In this document: piece by piece, positions 26,745 through 45,108 of the stretch
Layout of the letters: every line of letters starts with the position of its first letter
Position numbering within the stretch: position 1 is the first letter of the stretch
Source: Corylus avellana
Lineage: Eukaryota > Streptophyta > Magnoliopsida > Fagales > Betulaceae
DNA: 64,000 nucleotides
Assembly (NCBI RefSeq): GCF_901000735.1
Contig: NC_081551.1
Span: 18,690,545-18,754,544, forward strand
Reading direction: 5' to 3'
Notes under the pieces: generated by a model
What the model was told of the DNA's origin: nothing
Databases searched by the model: none
Seen by the model: the letters and a program-made list of their open reading frames with translations, nothing else
Position numbers and translations under genes: made by a program

Positions 26745-26936
26745 TGGTTTTAAAAGTGTGATTAATGTGATATAAAATTACATAGAAATATACAATTTTT
26801 TATATGAAAAATTGAAAATTTTTGTTTTGTAATGAATTTTTTTATTTAAATAATAATAATAAAAAATATAATGTGATATAAAAAATAAAACTATTAGGTA
26901 GTATGGACCATGACCTGTTCGTCGCCAAACGGGGCC
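26745..26936 (+). mobile_element. MITE family 1, copy B (5' end degraded)
   Basis: Shares with copy A the interior words TTTTGTAATGAATTTTTTTA, TAATAATAAAAAATATAATG and TGTGATATAAAAAATAAAA, and an end reading GCCAAACGGGGCC. The left terminal repeat is not clear, so the start is approximate. Confidence 0.5.
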
Positions 26937-28018
26937 TCTGAATTGAATTTATTCTCAATTGCTTGGAGTTTTCACAAGCTTTTTAATGAAAGGTGCGATG
27001 TGGGTACCCACCTCCACATATATGTATACTTCATTCTCCCCCACCAATACCATCCAACCCAATTCAAATTAAACTTTCCCTCCCTTTTGTCAGAAATTAA
27101 AAAAAAATCTGACACCAATTTACCGACTACCTTCCAACGACATCAAGCATTTTCAATGAGTGAGTCGTGAGTCGTGTTGCCATCTTAAAAAATAGCAGGT
27201 GGGCTCCACCCAAAAGGAGTCGAATGGTCCAAAACAGAGACAAAAGCATGATCAAACGGTGTCGAAAGCAGACAGCATATCACAAATCGGAGCCCGCAAT
27301 CCACTGAAGCGGCCCACGCACTCGGCCGACGTGAGGAGTGAGGACCAACACAACTCTGCCACCGCCAGAGGCCCCTTTTCACACTTTACCAACAAAACAA
27401 AAGCGTGACCGCTTCAGACCATGCGCTCTTCCTCACACGCGCCTACCCCACGAGCGTCGTCCAGAAGCGTGTTATCTATCTATAATAGTTTGAATTTCAG
27501 AAGGATGTTATCTATTTGCAATGATTTTTGGCTCTATTTGTTAGTATGTTTTACGGGTAATTATTTATTTATTTATTTGAAAAATTGTTATAATATATTA
27601 TAAAGTTTGTGGTTTTGATTATTTGAAGAACGTTTTGCATTTGTTTATTAAACTATGAGAAGTATTAGAGAACCAAAAAAAAATAAATTGTATGAATTTT
27701 AATCTCGATGATTTACGACAGTTCTAAGAATTGGTGTAGATTTTAATCAATCTGTTTGTAAACAGAAAAATGTTATGGAAGTCAAAGAGGATATATAGCC
27801 GTGAATAAACAATTCAAAAAAAAAAACACATGGGCCCCGCCACTCCTCATCTTCCTCCGCCTCCGTGACGAGTGCCAACTACGCGCCAGTACTCTTCAAT
27901 CTTCCTCCTACGTACGTGCGTCCTCCGTCTGTGTCCATACGTAGTTACGTACCTCGAAAAATGCCCTCCTCCCCTCAACCCGGCCTTTCTTTTCAAAGAT
28001 TCAAAATCATATTTCCTC
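26937..28018. other. Upstream region of the kinesin gene
   Basis: More GC-rich than the flanks from about 27180 to 27480. It contains several short open frames with no recognisable product. The part nearest 28000 is probably promoter and leader of the kinesin-13 gene. Confidence 0.4.
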
Positions 28019-28053
28019 TCACTCTCACTCTCACTCTCTCTCTCTCTCTCCTC
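28019..28053. repeat. CT-rich microsatellite in the kinesin leader
   Basis: (CTCTCA)n followed by (CT)n, about 260 bp before the kinesin ATG. Typical plant 5' UTR or core-promoter pyrimidine patch. Confidence 0.7.
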
Positions 28054-28312
28054 TTTCCTCTGGCACGGTTCGTTTAAACCGGAAAAAAGATAGAAAGATA
28101 TTCTCCAAACACCGTCTCTCGGTCCGCACGGCTTCTCACAAAAGCTCCCTCACCTCCTATATTTTTTCAAAATCTTCAAGCTAAAATTCAAAAAAAAAAA
28201 AAGGTATAATATTTGGGAAGCTTAGTTAGTAGACTGACTGTACGGACGGCGGAGCTGGGAGTAGGGGAAGCGGAAACGTAACGATTAGATCGCAGAAGAT
28301 CTTCGGAGGAAG

Positions 28313-33293
<4,981 letters not shown>

Positions 33294-34116
33294 ATTCATT
33301 AGGGGGGAGACTGATGATGAAAAAAAAAACCATTGTTTGATATGGAATGGATTTTGTTGAGCAATTGTTTTGTGTTGCTCAGTTTCTTCCTTGGAAGTTT
33401 GGTTTCCATTATATCGAGCCTAGTTTCTGGCTCAACGCTGTTGTTGTTTTGACCTGAGCTAGCGGAAACTTGATCTGTAAATATATCTGCTCACTTGCAC
33501 TTTCTGTAATGCTCTGCGGCAGTATAATTTGTCAGCAGTGGAAACACCCTGCTTGGGTTATTGAGTTTGTTAACATAGAGCTATAAATCACCAGTTAAAC
33601 GGCTTTTGTGTAATGGACCATGCTTGACTTGAAACTTGAAAGTGATGGATTCAATTTGCTATTTGTTCCCTAACAAACCTTTTTTCCTTACTATCTTTGT
33701 CGTTTTGTTCTTATTACTGTACTTTCTTTTGCTTATCTCTATTATTTGCTCAATGACCTGAAGAACTGATTTTCTAAAGACCCGCAGTCCTAAATTAGGA
33801 AAGTTATCCCATATCCACATGAGTTTTGGTCCGGTGAAAATTAAAGACTCGAGTTTCTAATTTTGATAATTAAGAATTTAAGTTTTAACCATTTAATATA
33901 AAGGTTTTGATGTCGAGTTTTTAACAATAGAAGTGTTAGATGACATCTTGCTCATGTAACATGAATGAAATTGTGTAAAGCGTATTAAAAAGTCCCGTCA
34001 TAATTATGTCATAAACAAAACAACATAAAATATGAAAAAAAAAAAAAAAAAAAGGGTTGGAAAGGCCTACGTACCACTCAAATTACTACCAAATTTACAA
34101 TGTTTTTTCAAATTTT

Positions 34117-34539
34117 CAATTGGGATAATGTCCCCCTAAACTACTAAAAAATTGTCAATTTTTTTCTTGAGGCTAAAAAAGCTGACAATAACCATATAGA
34201 TTTTTGAATAAGACAAAAATATCCTTATAAATTTAAAATAATAATAATAATAATAAAAGAAAATTTTTAATTTTTTTAAACGGAAAATTTTATTGAAAAA
34301 ACGATATTTAAAAAAAAAAAATTTATAAAACAGCATTTTTTTTTTTAAATCGAAAAATTTTAAATTTTTATTATAAAAAGGGAATTTTTTTTTTTTTTAA
34401 AAAAAAAATTTGGCCAGCCCATAGATTTTTTTTTTTAATTTTTTTTAGAATTTAGTATTTTTGTTTTTATTTTATTAAGGGTAATTTCCTCATTCGGCAA
34501 GCATCGACAATTTTTGGTAGTTAAGGGCATTGTCAATTG
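34117..34539. mobile_element. Inverted-repeat (MITE-like) element, copy in repeat 1
   Basis: Outer ends are inverse copies: CAATTGGGATAATG..CCCC on the left; on the right, read inward, CAATTGACAATGCCC. Both are followed by TAAACTAC/TTAACTAC and AAAAATTGTC. The middle is A/T homopolymer. Its counterpart is at 41226-41648. No target duplication resolved. Confidence 0.5.
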
Positions 34540-36462
34540 TTTTTATTTTAGGCAAGGATAGAGTGGTGGCTCCATCCTCAAATCATGTGGAGGCCAGGGA
34601 CGATACCCCTTGCAAGGCTTGCATGGGTGGATAGGGTTGCTCTAGGTATAAGGACCTAAGGCTATCATTGGGTAGTTTTTCCATGGTCATAATAAGTTTG
34701 GAAGATGATAGAGTCCCAGCGTACTTGCCTAACTTCAGTTTAATTTTTGCCTTACTCTTTTATTTAAAAATAATAAATAGAAAATGAAAAACATGTTTAA
34801 AGCAATAATATCTATTTTTGATCTTACATTTATTTTGTATTTTTTTTAAAAAATACAAAATGATATTTTTCTTCATACAAAATGCTTAATTAAGAAGGAC
34901 AAAAAATAGGTATTATTCCTTCACACATTTTTTTCATTTGCTATTTAGTTTTTTTTTTTTTAAATAAAAAAAAAAAGACAAAAGTTGGACTTAAGTTGGG
35001 CAAATAAGTTGGGTACCTATCATCCCTTTATATGTTTTGATCGGATATTTTGATGTAATTAGGTCAGCTGTTTTAGTTTTTGTACAATCTCCATATATAA
35101 TAGCTTAATTTATATCTTTCTTGAGCTGTATGTTATTGTCTGACCTTACAGCTTTAAACCACAACTCTTGCATCTCCAAATACATTTACAGTAGCGGAGA
35201 TTTCGCAATCAATGAAAAATTGGATGACTTCTTTAGCATAAAGTGTGTGAACTTGCATTTATAACAGGCAAATAAGCTGGATTTACTTAGTAATGCTATT
35301 GCCTACCAGTTTTCTGCTTCAACTGTGTTTTCAAAACTTATAAATTGTGCAACAACACCATAGCAAATATCCTTATTAATCATATAGAAAGAATGTTTAT
35401 TATATAAGTAAACTAATTGAAATAGAAATATGTTTAGATATAAAAATGAATTTTCTGTAAAAGTTTTTGTAGGTGTAGTATTTCTCTCAAGTAAATTAAA
35501 CGCATCTAGCTACCACATGTATGATATAGAGACTTTCCATGATTACAGTACTCCTTGGGAACTTTTTCCATTGTCGGCCCTAGGATGTTTTGGCTGGATA
35601 TTCTAATGTAATAAGGTCAAGTGTACGTTGCAGTTATTATGCAGTTTTGAATGATAAAACCACCCTCCATAATAGTTTTATCTTCCTTAGGTTATAATTA
35701 ATGTGTTTTACTGCCCTAAAAGAAGCTTGTAATTAAGCAAGTCTGCTTTAATGTCATTGATAAAAATTCTTGATTCCGTCCCTAATCATAATCCTTATTG
35801 CTATAGGATTACACACAATAATACGACAAGAATCTAGAACTGTCCTAGTCACGTCACTAGTAGGAACTCCTTGATCATCGCTTTCAAGACATGTTGTACC
35901 AAAATCTTCGATTAGTCAAATTTCGAAGTCGGCTGAATCAGCCAGAAAACTCTAATCTAGTTCTTTCAAAGCCACAATTGGTACAGAACAACACAGAATA
36001 TATACGTAATTACATAATTCTGATTTAAATCGGGACAAAAATTGCAATATTTAAAGCTAGAAAACAAGCTGCAAACAACCCCAACTCACTCCACTTTCTT
36101 GAGATAAGAGATTATAATCTTTGTGAGGCTAATTCTCCATCTAATTACAATTAATAATGAAGATGGCCCATGCCCACCAATAAATATAGACCACGTACGT
36201 TTTCCCACAATACAGGGCACATAAGATGGTGACAAGTTGCTGATTTTCGTTTTCATGATAATTCTATCACATGGGATCGATGAGCAAATTGATCTTGAAG
36301 ATGGAAGATGATTGGTTGAGTATCTAATCCACACGTTGGAACCCATTGTGTTGGAGTTGTTTATCAAACTTAGACCTTATGAAAACACGTACACCGCCAT
36401 TAATTTTTCTTTAAAAAACACACCACTCCGACCTTTTTAATTAATTATATAATTTAACCGAC
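34540..36462. other. Intergenic within the 7-kb repeat
   Basis: Downstream flank of the kinesin gene. No coding frame with recognisable motifs; AT-rich with occasional moderate-GC stretches (34560-34640). Confidence 0.4.
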
Positions 36463-36524
36463 CCAATCAGAGAAGGCAGTTCTTAACAAACCAATCAGAG
36501 TCGCTGTCAACCAACCAATCAGAG
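36463..36524. promoter_or_regulatory. Three identical CCAATCAGAG motifs
   Basis: CCAATCAGAG occurs at 36463, 36491 and 36515 (spacing 28 and 24), next to an AT-rich TTAATTAATTATATAATT block at 36439-36455. CCAAT boxes bind NF-Y. No gene is seen next to them, so function is only a possibility. Repeated at 43572, 43600 and 43624 in copy 2. Confidence 0.35.
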
Positions 36525-37752
36525 AGTCATCACTATCTAGCTTTGGTAATAGGACAAATGTAAGCTTACATAATTAAACATGATTATTGACCAGAGCTCG
36601 CATAATCAATAGATAGCTTGAGTTAGACGTAAAATAATATTTATATTTTTTTATTTTTGCTAAATCAACTCGATCTTTCTTTGAGATTCCATTAATTAAT
36701 TAAAGCCAAATTTATTGTCAAGGATCATAATAAAGAAAATTTAAAAGAAAGGGTAAATTTCTGGTATTTCCTTTCCTTAATTAGGCAAAAATATAAGGAG
36801 AAGAAACACACTGAGATAACTAAAAAGAAAACAAATGATAGAAGAAAGCCCTCAAGGGAGTAGGGGTGGGCATGCATTAGAGGTGGCGTTGGAGAAAATG
36901 GGCTTTCTATTTTTCGTATTCGCCTATATATATATATGATAGAAAGTTAGAATTACCTCCGACTTATTTTTGATTGAGGTAATTTCCTACCACCTCTACT
37001 TTCGAAATGCAATCTTTTTATTGGATCGATCAAACTTGCAATAATGACTGTTTTGTATTTGTTTAAGGTTGCGACCCTACTTTTATTTAAGCGCAATAAA
37101 GACGGCTTAACCAATCATAAATTGTATTTTTCAGTATTCTCAATAAAATAAAATAAAATACTCATTGAGTGATTTTTCTTTAGTTTTCCTTTATACTCGG
37201 AATGGCTGTCTTAGCTGATTCTGTGTCTAAGCATGGGGAATGTTTTCATTGGAGTTCCAGCCAATGGCAGCACATGACTAGGAGAACGAATCAGAATGTG
37301 CCCTATCATATCAAAAGTAATCTTAATGAAGTCCGGTAGAGGAGGAGGAGTTCAAGATTCTGATTTGGAGAATCCATTGGACAGGAAACGCCAGACGGTC
37401 AGGTGCAGTGTATGACTTTTCGCGTACGTGGAGCGCCATCTGGATAGAAGAATTGATAGATAGATATATAGGAGGTGGAGGTTGCCCCCTGAACAACCAT
37501 ACATGCAGCTTCTGTATACCTGATGGTAACGACTATCGACCGTTGGGCCCAGGCCACACCTACGTAGATTGGAAAAATTCGTGTGGGACGTTGCATTAAT
37601 GTGTCGCTAGATATGTTACGAACATTCGAGGTTAAAATCTTCTTCTTCTTCTTCCTAAAATCTCATGTTCAGGATGTTTCAGCCTTTCAATCGTTGACTT
37701 CAATTACAACCATCAAAATGCTCCCGAAGATCTAGCATGTTGTCTATTCAAC

Positions 37753-37795
<43 letters not shown>

Positions 37796-37801
37796 AAAAG
37801 A
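36525..37801. other. Intergenic within the 7-kb repeat
   Basis: No gene recognised. Overlapping short frames on both strands at 37399-37599 have no known motif. A CT/AT microsatellite at about 37751-37795 differs strongly from the pure AT run in copy 2. Confidence 0.4.
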
Positions 37802-37982
37802 GAGTAATACTACAGGGATCTTAGAATCTTCCAAAAGTTGTTCCAAATGTGATGTAGTTTTTTAAAATCACCAATAGATTACAAATCAATAAATCATATC
37901 TCAAATTTAACAGTGATTTTAAAAGTCACATCATATTTGAGATTACTCTAGGAGGACTCTAAGAAGACTTATAGCATTACCC
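37802..37982. mobile_element. 181-bp hAT-like MITE, copy in repeat 1
   Basis: Ends GAGTAATACTACAGGGATCT and, inward from the right, GGGTAATGCTATAAGTCTTC. The arms continue as inverse copies through AATGTGATGTA...TTTTAAAATCAC. AT microsatellite sequence lies on both sides. Counterpart at 44928-45108. Confidence 0.65.
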
Positions 37983-38569
37983 ATATATATAAGAAAAATA
38001 ATAAGACAATAGGAAGGAAAATTATACCAATAATTAAGGATAATATAATGCTTAATTAATGTACAATAAAATTTTACAACTTTTGTCTCTTCTAAAGAAA
38101 ATCTAAAATTGTTGAATTTGTTTAGGGGATATACTTGAATCTTTCCCTTTCGAGAGGCAGATGACACAAGTCGTTATCATTATATTGCTTAGATAGTTAG
38201 AAATAATCGGTTAGGATAAATTCATCCATGTTATGATTCAACATATTGGAGCCTATTAAGGTCTTTTGACGTTGTATTAAAAGTTCAAGATCTTTTTATT
38301 TTTTATTTTTTTAATTTTTTGAGCAGTTTACAATTAGGTAAATGGAAAGGGTTATATGGGGCTTTCCACCATTGATCCTAATCGAATTAAAAATGGATAA
38401 GTATTGGAAATAAATGCTTCTAAATTCAGACTCCAAAGCGGCTTAACAAAAATTAGCTCCCTTTGAAAACTTTTGTAGCAATCCAATCTTGGATTTGCTG
38501 GATTTTCATGATGGTATTGTCGATGACAGATGAAAAATGTAAGTTGAAAGTTAGATGTGTCTGATTTAT

Positions 38570-38741
38570 GAGTAATTCTAGATGACCTATTTGTATTCTA
38601 CTTGTGTCTTATTAAGAATAATGTGGCTATTAAAATCACTATTTGATCAAAATTCAATAATGATCAATCACAAGCTCAATAGTGATTTTAATATTCACAT
38701 CATTCTTAGTAAGACACAAATAGACCATCTAGAATTATTCC
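38570..38741. mobile_element. 172-bp hAT-type MITE with 8-bp target duplication
   Basis: Inverted arms of about 70 bp, GAGTAATTCTAGATG and (from the right) GGAATAATTCTAGATGG, continuing through CTTGTGTCTTATTAAGAAT and ATTAAAATCACT. A perfect 8-bp target duplication, TGATTTAT, lies at 38562-38569 and 38742-38749; eight bases fits hAT. Counterpart 45696-45867 keeps the same duplication. Confidence 0.8.
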
Positions 38742-39670
38742 TGATTTATAGCAAGGATGATGAGTAATTAATCACCTTCTAAAAACACACATACAACTGC
38801 AACCTTCAATTAGGGCCATATTCACTTCCAGATTACTTGTTATATTAAACTGACATTTATTTTTAGAGTATTTAATTTTTATAAGCATTTTTAATAAAGT
38901 TAAGAGAGTAAATAATTTTCTCATGCATTTCATATTGAAAGAACATATGTCAATTTAATATAATGGTTAAATTTTTTTTTTTAATCTAATTGGAAAGAGA
39001 ACTTTATCCAAATAAAGCTCGAAAAATGTCAAAAGTCCAACCCTTTTACAACTTTGCACCCTTGCCGACTTGTGATTAGAAGGGATTTAATGCAATACAA
39101 TATAATATTTTGCTCCAATCACTTGCTGATAGGTGTAAAAAATTATATAAAAAAGATAATAAAATTTGCATGGTTAGCAATTAGTCATAAACCTTTGCAG
39201 GATGATGCGACATATGTGTGTTTTATTGAATGTGAACCACAAGATCCTCATGACTAGTTATCTTATAATAAAGAGAGTGATAAACATTTGGTCCGAATAA
39301 ATCCAAAAGTCACTTCAAAAAAAAAAAAAAAAATCCAAAAAGTGACGAAAGCTCCCTAATCTATGACGGTAAAAAAACAAAAAGATCTTCAAAAAATATT
39401 ATCCGAATTAAGTAAAAATTACTAAAAATCAACCGACAGAGCTCTAATTAGGAGGAGACAAAGCATAGATGATAGAGTATATAAACCTGCTCCCCACGCT
39501 CCTAACAGCACTCCAAAAGTTGGCCTTAACACGTGGCCGAATAGCAGAGCGCCAGATACGTGGCGATGCCGTGTTGTGCCAACGCACGAGCAGTCTTCGC
39601 CCAAAAGTAAAGGCAAAAGCAAATCGGATACCGAGGGACCGAATCTAAGCCTCTCATTTATGCGCTCACT
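38742..39670. other. Intergenic with a promoter-like patch
   Basis: No gene recognised. At 39475-39487 a TATATAAA box is followed 40-80 bases later by ACACGTGG and TACGTGGC (G-box-like) words, but no coding exon follows before the gap, nor after 46797 in the continuing copy. Confidence 0.35.
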
Positions 39671-39770
39671 NNNNNNNNNNNNNNNNNNNNNNNNNNNNNN
39701 NNNNNNNNNNNNNNNNNNNNNNNNNNNNNNNNNNNNNNNNNNNNNNNNNNNNNNNNNNNNNNNNNNNNNN
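39671..39770. other. Assembly gap, 100 N
   Basis: Exactly 100 undetermined bases between the two copies of the 7-kb repeat. Confidence 1.
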
Positions 39771-40405
39771 TTATTACAAAGGTCAGAGAGCTAGTCAAAA
39801 TGACATGACTGAAGATGATTTTGATTACTCTCAGCAGGCCTATGAACACGAGAAACCGCCGCGTGTGAATAATAAGAAGATAGAGACCTACCATAAATCA
39901 ATTTTTGAGGATAAGAGGAAGATTGACACTCAGATGAAATGGAGGGATATGTCGGATTTTGAAGCCAACATTTCCGGTTCTGATGATGATCTTAATGCCC
40001 TGCTAAAGGTAAACCACATTCTAGGTATCAAGTATTGATTTTTATTTCAATCATTCAATTGCTAAGTGAAATGCTGACATGCTCGATATCAGGAAGAGGA
40101 AGACCTTGTAACTGCTCACCGTAGACAAGTGGAAGAGACAATAGACATTGTTAGGGAGGTCAGTAACAATTTCTTTTTGACTCAATTATTCTTATTTGGA
40201 CTTTTTCAGATTGTAATCATTTATACAGGAGATGGATCTGCTGGTTGAAGCTGATCAGCCAGGCAATCAACTGGATGATTATATCTCCAAGTTAAATGCC
40301 CTTCTTTCACAGAAGGCTGCTGGAATTCTTCAACTGCAGACCCAGTTGGCCCAATTTCAGAGGCGTCTGAATGAGTATAATGTTTTGGTCTCTTCTGGTA
40401 ATTGA
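39771..40405 (+). pseudogene. KIN13B: Truncated 3' part of kinesin-13 (duplicate, probably an assembly artefact)
   Basis: It contains the last 238 bases of exon 10 (39771-40008), exon 11 (40093-40158) and exon 12 (40229-40405, TGA at 40403). They correspond base for base to 32659-33293 at offset 7112, with intact splice sites and no coding mutation noticed. The motor domain is absent because the contig starts here. The lack of decay argues against an old pseudogene and for allelic overlap between contigs. Confidence 0.85.
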
Positions 40406-41225
40406 ATTCATTAGGGGGGAGACTGATGATGAAAAAAAAAACCATTGTTTGATATGGAATGGATTTTGTTGAGCAATTGTTTTGTGTTGCTCAGTTTCTT
40501 CCTTGGAAGTTTGGTTTCCATTATATCGAGCCTAGTTTCTGGCTCAACGCTGTTGTTTTGACCTGAGCTAGCGGAAACTTGATCTGTAAATATATCTGCT
40601 CACTTGCACTTTCTGTAATGCTCTGCGGCAGTATAATTTGTCAGCAGTGGAAACACCCTGCTTGGGTTATTGAGTTTGTTAACATAGAGCTATAAATCAC
40701 CAGTTAAACGGCTTTTGTGTAATGGACCATGCTTGACTCGAAACTTGAAAGTGATGGATTCAATTTGCTATTTGTTCCCTAACAAACCTTTTTTCCTTAC
40801 TATCTTTGTCGTTTTGTTCTTATTACTGTACTTTCTTTTGCTTATCTCTATTATTTGCTCAATGACCTGAAGAACTGATTTTCTAAAGACCCGCAGTCCT
40901 AAATTAGGAAAGTTATCCCATATCCACATGAGTTTTGGTCCGGTGAAAATTAAAGACTCGAGTTTCTAATTTTGATAATTAAGAATTTAAGTTTTAACCA
41001 TTTAATATAAAGGTTTTGATGTCGAGTTTTTAACAATAGAAGTGTTAGATGACATCTTGCTCATGTAACATGAATGAAATTGTGTAAAGCGTATTAAAAA
41101 GTCCCGTCATAATTATGTCATAAACAAAACAACATAAAATATGAAAAAAAAAAAAAAAAAAAGGGTTGGAAAGGCCTACGTACCACTCAAATTACTACCA
41201 AATTTACAATGTTTTTTCAAATTTT

Positions 41226-41648
41226 CAATTGGGATAATGTCCCCCTAAACTACTAAAAAATTGTCAATTTTTTTCTTGAGGCTAAAAAAGCTGACAATAA
41301 CCATATAGATTTTTGAATAAGACAAAAATATCCTTATAAATTTAAAATAATAATAATAATAATAAAAGAAAATTTTTAATTTTTTTAAACGGAAAATTTT
41401 ATTGAAAAAACGATATTTAAAAAAAAAAAATTTATAAAACAGCATTTTTTTTTTTAAATCGAAAAATTTTAAATTTTTATTATAAAAAGGGAATTTTTTT
41501 TTTTTTTAAAAAAAAAATTTGGCCAGCCCATAGATTTTTTTTTTTAATTTTTTTTAGAATTTAGTATTTTTGTTTTTATTTTATTAAGGGTAATTTCCTC
41601 ATTCGGCAAGCATCGACAATTTTTGGTAGTTAAGGGCATTGTCAATTG
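41226..41648. mobile_element. Inverted-repeat element, copy in repeat 2
   Basis: Duplicate of 34117-34539. Confidence 0.5.
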
Positions 41649-44031
41649 TTTTTATTTTAGGCAAGGATAGAGTGGTGGCTCCATCCTCAAATCATGTGGA
41701 GGCCAGGGACGATACCCCTTGCAAGGCTTGCATGGGTGGATAGGGTTGCTCTAGGTATAAGGACCTAAGGCTATCATTGGGTAGTTTTTCCATGGTCATA
41801 ATAAGTTTGGAAGATGATAGAGTCCCAGCGTACTTGCCTAACTTCAGTTTAATTTTTGCCTTACTCTTTTATTTAAAAATAATAAATAGAAAATGAAAAA
41901 CATGTTTAAAGCAATAATATCTATTTTTGATCTTACATTTATTTTGTATTTTTTTTAAAAAATACAAAATGATATTTTTCTTCATACAAAATGCTTAATT
42001 AAGAAGGACAAAAAATAGGTATTATTCCTTCACACATTTTTTTCATTTGCTATTTAGTTTTTTTTTTTTTAAATAAAAAAAAAAAGACAAAAGTTGGACT
42101 TAAGTTGGGCAAATAAGTTGGGTACCTATCATCCCTTTATATGTTTTGATCGGATATTTTGATGTAATTAGGTCAGCTGTTTTAGTTTTTGTACAATCTC
42201 CATATATAATAGCTTAATTTATATCTTTCTTGAGCTGTATGTTATTGTCTGACCTTACAGCTTTAAACCACAACTCTTGCATCTCCAAATACATTTACAG
42301 TAGCGGAGATTTCGCAATCAATGAAAAATTGGATGACTTCTTTAGCATAAAGTGTGTGAACTTGCATTTATAACAGGCAAATAAGCTGGATTTACTTAGT
42401 AATGCTATTGCCTACCAGTTTTCTGCTTCAACTGTGTTTTCAAAACTTATAAATTGTGCAACAACACCATAGCAAATATCCTTATTAATCATATAGAAAG
42501 AATGTTTATTATATAAGTAAACTAATTGAAATAGAAATATGTTTAGATATAAAAATGAATTTTCTGTAAAAGTTTTTGTAGGTGTAGTATTTCTCTCAAG
42601 TAAATTAAACGCATCTAGCTACCACGTGTATGATATAGTGACTTTCCATGATTACAGTACTCCTTGGGAACTTTTTCCATTGTCGGCCCTAGGATGTTTT
42701 GGCTGGATATTCTAATGTAATAAGGTCAAGTGTACGTTGCAGTTATTATGCAGTTTTGAATGATAAAACCACCCTCCATAATAGTTTTATCTTCCTTAGG
42801 TTATAATTAATGTGTTTTACTGCCCTAAAAGAAGCTTGTAATTAAGCAAGTATGCTTTAATGTCATTGATAAAAATTCTTGATTCCGTCCCTAATCATAA
42901 TCCTTATTGCTATAGGATTACACACAATAATACGACAAGAATCTAGAACTGTCTTAGTCACGTCACTAGTGGGAACTCCTTGATCATCGCTTTCAAGACA
43001 TGTTGTACCAAAATCTTCGATTAGTCAAATTTCGAAGTCGGCTGAATCAGCCAGAAAACTCTAATCTACTTCTTTCAAAGCCACAATTGGTACAGAACAA
43101 CACTGAATATATACGTAATTACATAATTCTGATTTAAATCGGGACAAAAATTGCAATATTTAAAGCTAGAAAACAAGCTGCAAACAACCCCAACTCACTC
43201 CACTTTCTTGAGATAAGAGATTATAATCTTTGTGAGGCTAATTCTCCATCTAATTACAATTAATAATGAAGATGGCCCATGCCCACCAATAAATATAGAC
43301 CACGTACGTTTTCCCACAATACAGGGCACATAAGATGGTGACAAGTTGCTGATTTTCGTTTTCATGATAATTCTATCACATGGGATCGATGAGCAAATTG
43401 ATCTTGAAGATGGAAGATGATTGGTTGAGTATCTAATCCACACGTTGGAACCCATTGTGTTGGAGTTGTTTATCAAACTTAGACCTTATGAAAACACGTA
43501 CACCGCCATTAATTTTTCTTTAAAAAACACACCACTCCGACCTTTTTAATTAATTATATAATTTAACCGACCCAATCAGAGAAGGCAGTTCTTAACAAAC
43601 CAATCAGAGTCGCTGTCAACCAACCAATCAGAGAGTCATCACTATCTAGCTTTGGTAATAGGACAAATGTAAGCTTACATAATTAAACATGATTATTGAC
43701 CAGAGCTCGCATAATCAATAGATAGCTTGAGTTAGACGTAAAATAATATTTATATTTTTTTATTTTTGCTAAATCAACTCGATCTTTCTTTGAGATTCCA
43801 TTAATTAATTAAAGCCAAATTTATTGTCAAGGATCATAATAAAGAAACTCTAAAAGAAAGGGTAAATTTCTGGTATTTCCTTTCCTTAATTAGGCAAAAA
43901 TATAAGGAGAAGAAACACACTGAGATAACTAAAAAGAAAACAAATGATAGAAGAAAGCCCTCAAGGGAGTAGGGGTGGGCATGCATTAGAGGTGGCGGTG
44001 GAGAAAATGGGCTTTCTATTTTTCGTATTCG

Positions 44032-44067
<36 letters not shown>

Positions 44068-44876
44068 AGAAAGTTAGAATTACCTCCGACTTATTTTCGA
44101 TTGAGGTAATTTCCTACCACCTCTACTTCCGAAATGCAATCTTTTTATTGGATCGATCAAACTTGCAATAATGACTGTTTTGTATTTGTTTAAGGTTGCG
44201 ACCCTACTTTTATTTAAGCGCAATAAAGACGGCTTAACCAATCATAAATTGTATTTTTCAGTATTCTTAATAAAAAAAAAAATACTCATAGAGTGATTTT
44301 TCTTTAGTTTTCCTTTATACTCGGAATGGCTGTCTTAGCTGATTCTGTGTCTAAGCATGGGGAATGTTTTCATTGGAGTTCCAGCCAATGGCAGCACATG
44401 ACTAGGAGAACGAATCAGAATGTGCCCTATCATATCAAAAGTAATCTTAATGAAGTCCGGTAGAGGAGGAGGAGTTCAAGATTCTGATTTGGAGAATCCA
44501 TTGGACAGGAAACGCCAGACGGTCAGGTGCAGTGTATGACTTTTCGCGTACGTGGAGCGCCATCTGGATAGAAGAATTGATAGATAGATATATAGGAGGT
44601 GGAGGTTGCCCCCTGAACAACCATACATGCAGCTTCTGTATACCTGATGGTAACGACTATCGACCGTTGGGCCCAGGCCACACCTACGTAGATTGGAAAA
44701 ATTCGTGTGGGACGTTGCATTAATGTGTCGCTAGATATGTTACGAACATTCGAGGTTAAAATCTTCTTCTTCTTCTTCCTAAAATCTCATGTTCAGGATG
44801 TTTCAGCCTTTCAATCGTTGACTTCAATTACAACCATCAAAATGCTCCCGAAGATCTAGCATGTTGTCTATTCACC

Positions 44877-44926
<50 letters not shown>

Positions 44927-44927
44927 A

Positions 44928-45108
44928 GAGTAATACTACAGGCATCTTAGAATCTTCCGAAAGTTGTTCCAAATGTGATATAGTTTTTTAAAATTACTAA
45001 TAGATTAAAAATTAATAAATCACATCTCAAATTTAACGGTGATTTTAAAAGTCACATCACATTTGAGATTACTCTAGGAGGACTCTAAGAAGACTTATAG
45101 CATTACCC
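44928..45108. mobile_element. hAT-like MITE, copy in repeat 2
   Basis: Duplicate of 37802-37982 with several SNPs. The preceding microsatellite is (AT)n instead of (CT)n(AT)n. Confidence 0.65.

Noticed and set aside
37395..37620. Possible microRNA precursor or small gene
   Set aside because: I checked for common conserved plant microRNA sequences and saw none; the overlapping frames on both strands have no motif.
39475..39600. TATA box plus G-box-like words as the promoter of a new gene
   Set aside because: No coding exon follows in copy 1 or in the continuing sequence after 46797; kept only as a note.
39771..40405. A second functional kinesin gene
   Set aside because: Only the last exons are present, the copy starts exactly at an N gap, and it matches the full gene almost perfectly. 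Contig overlap is the simpler explanation.
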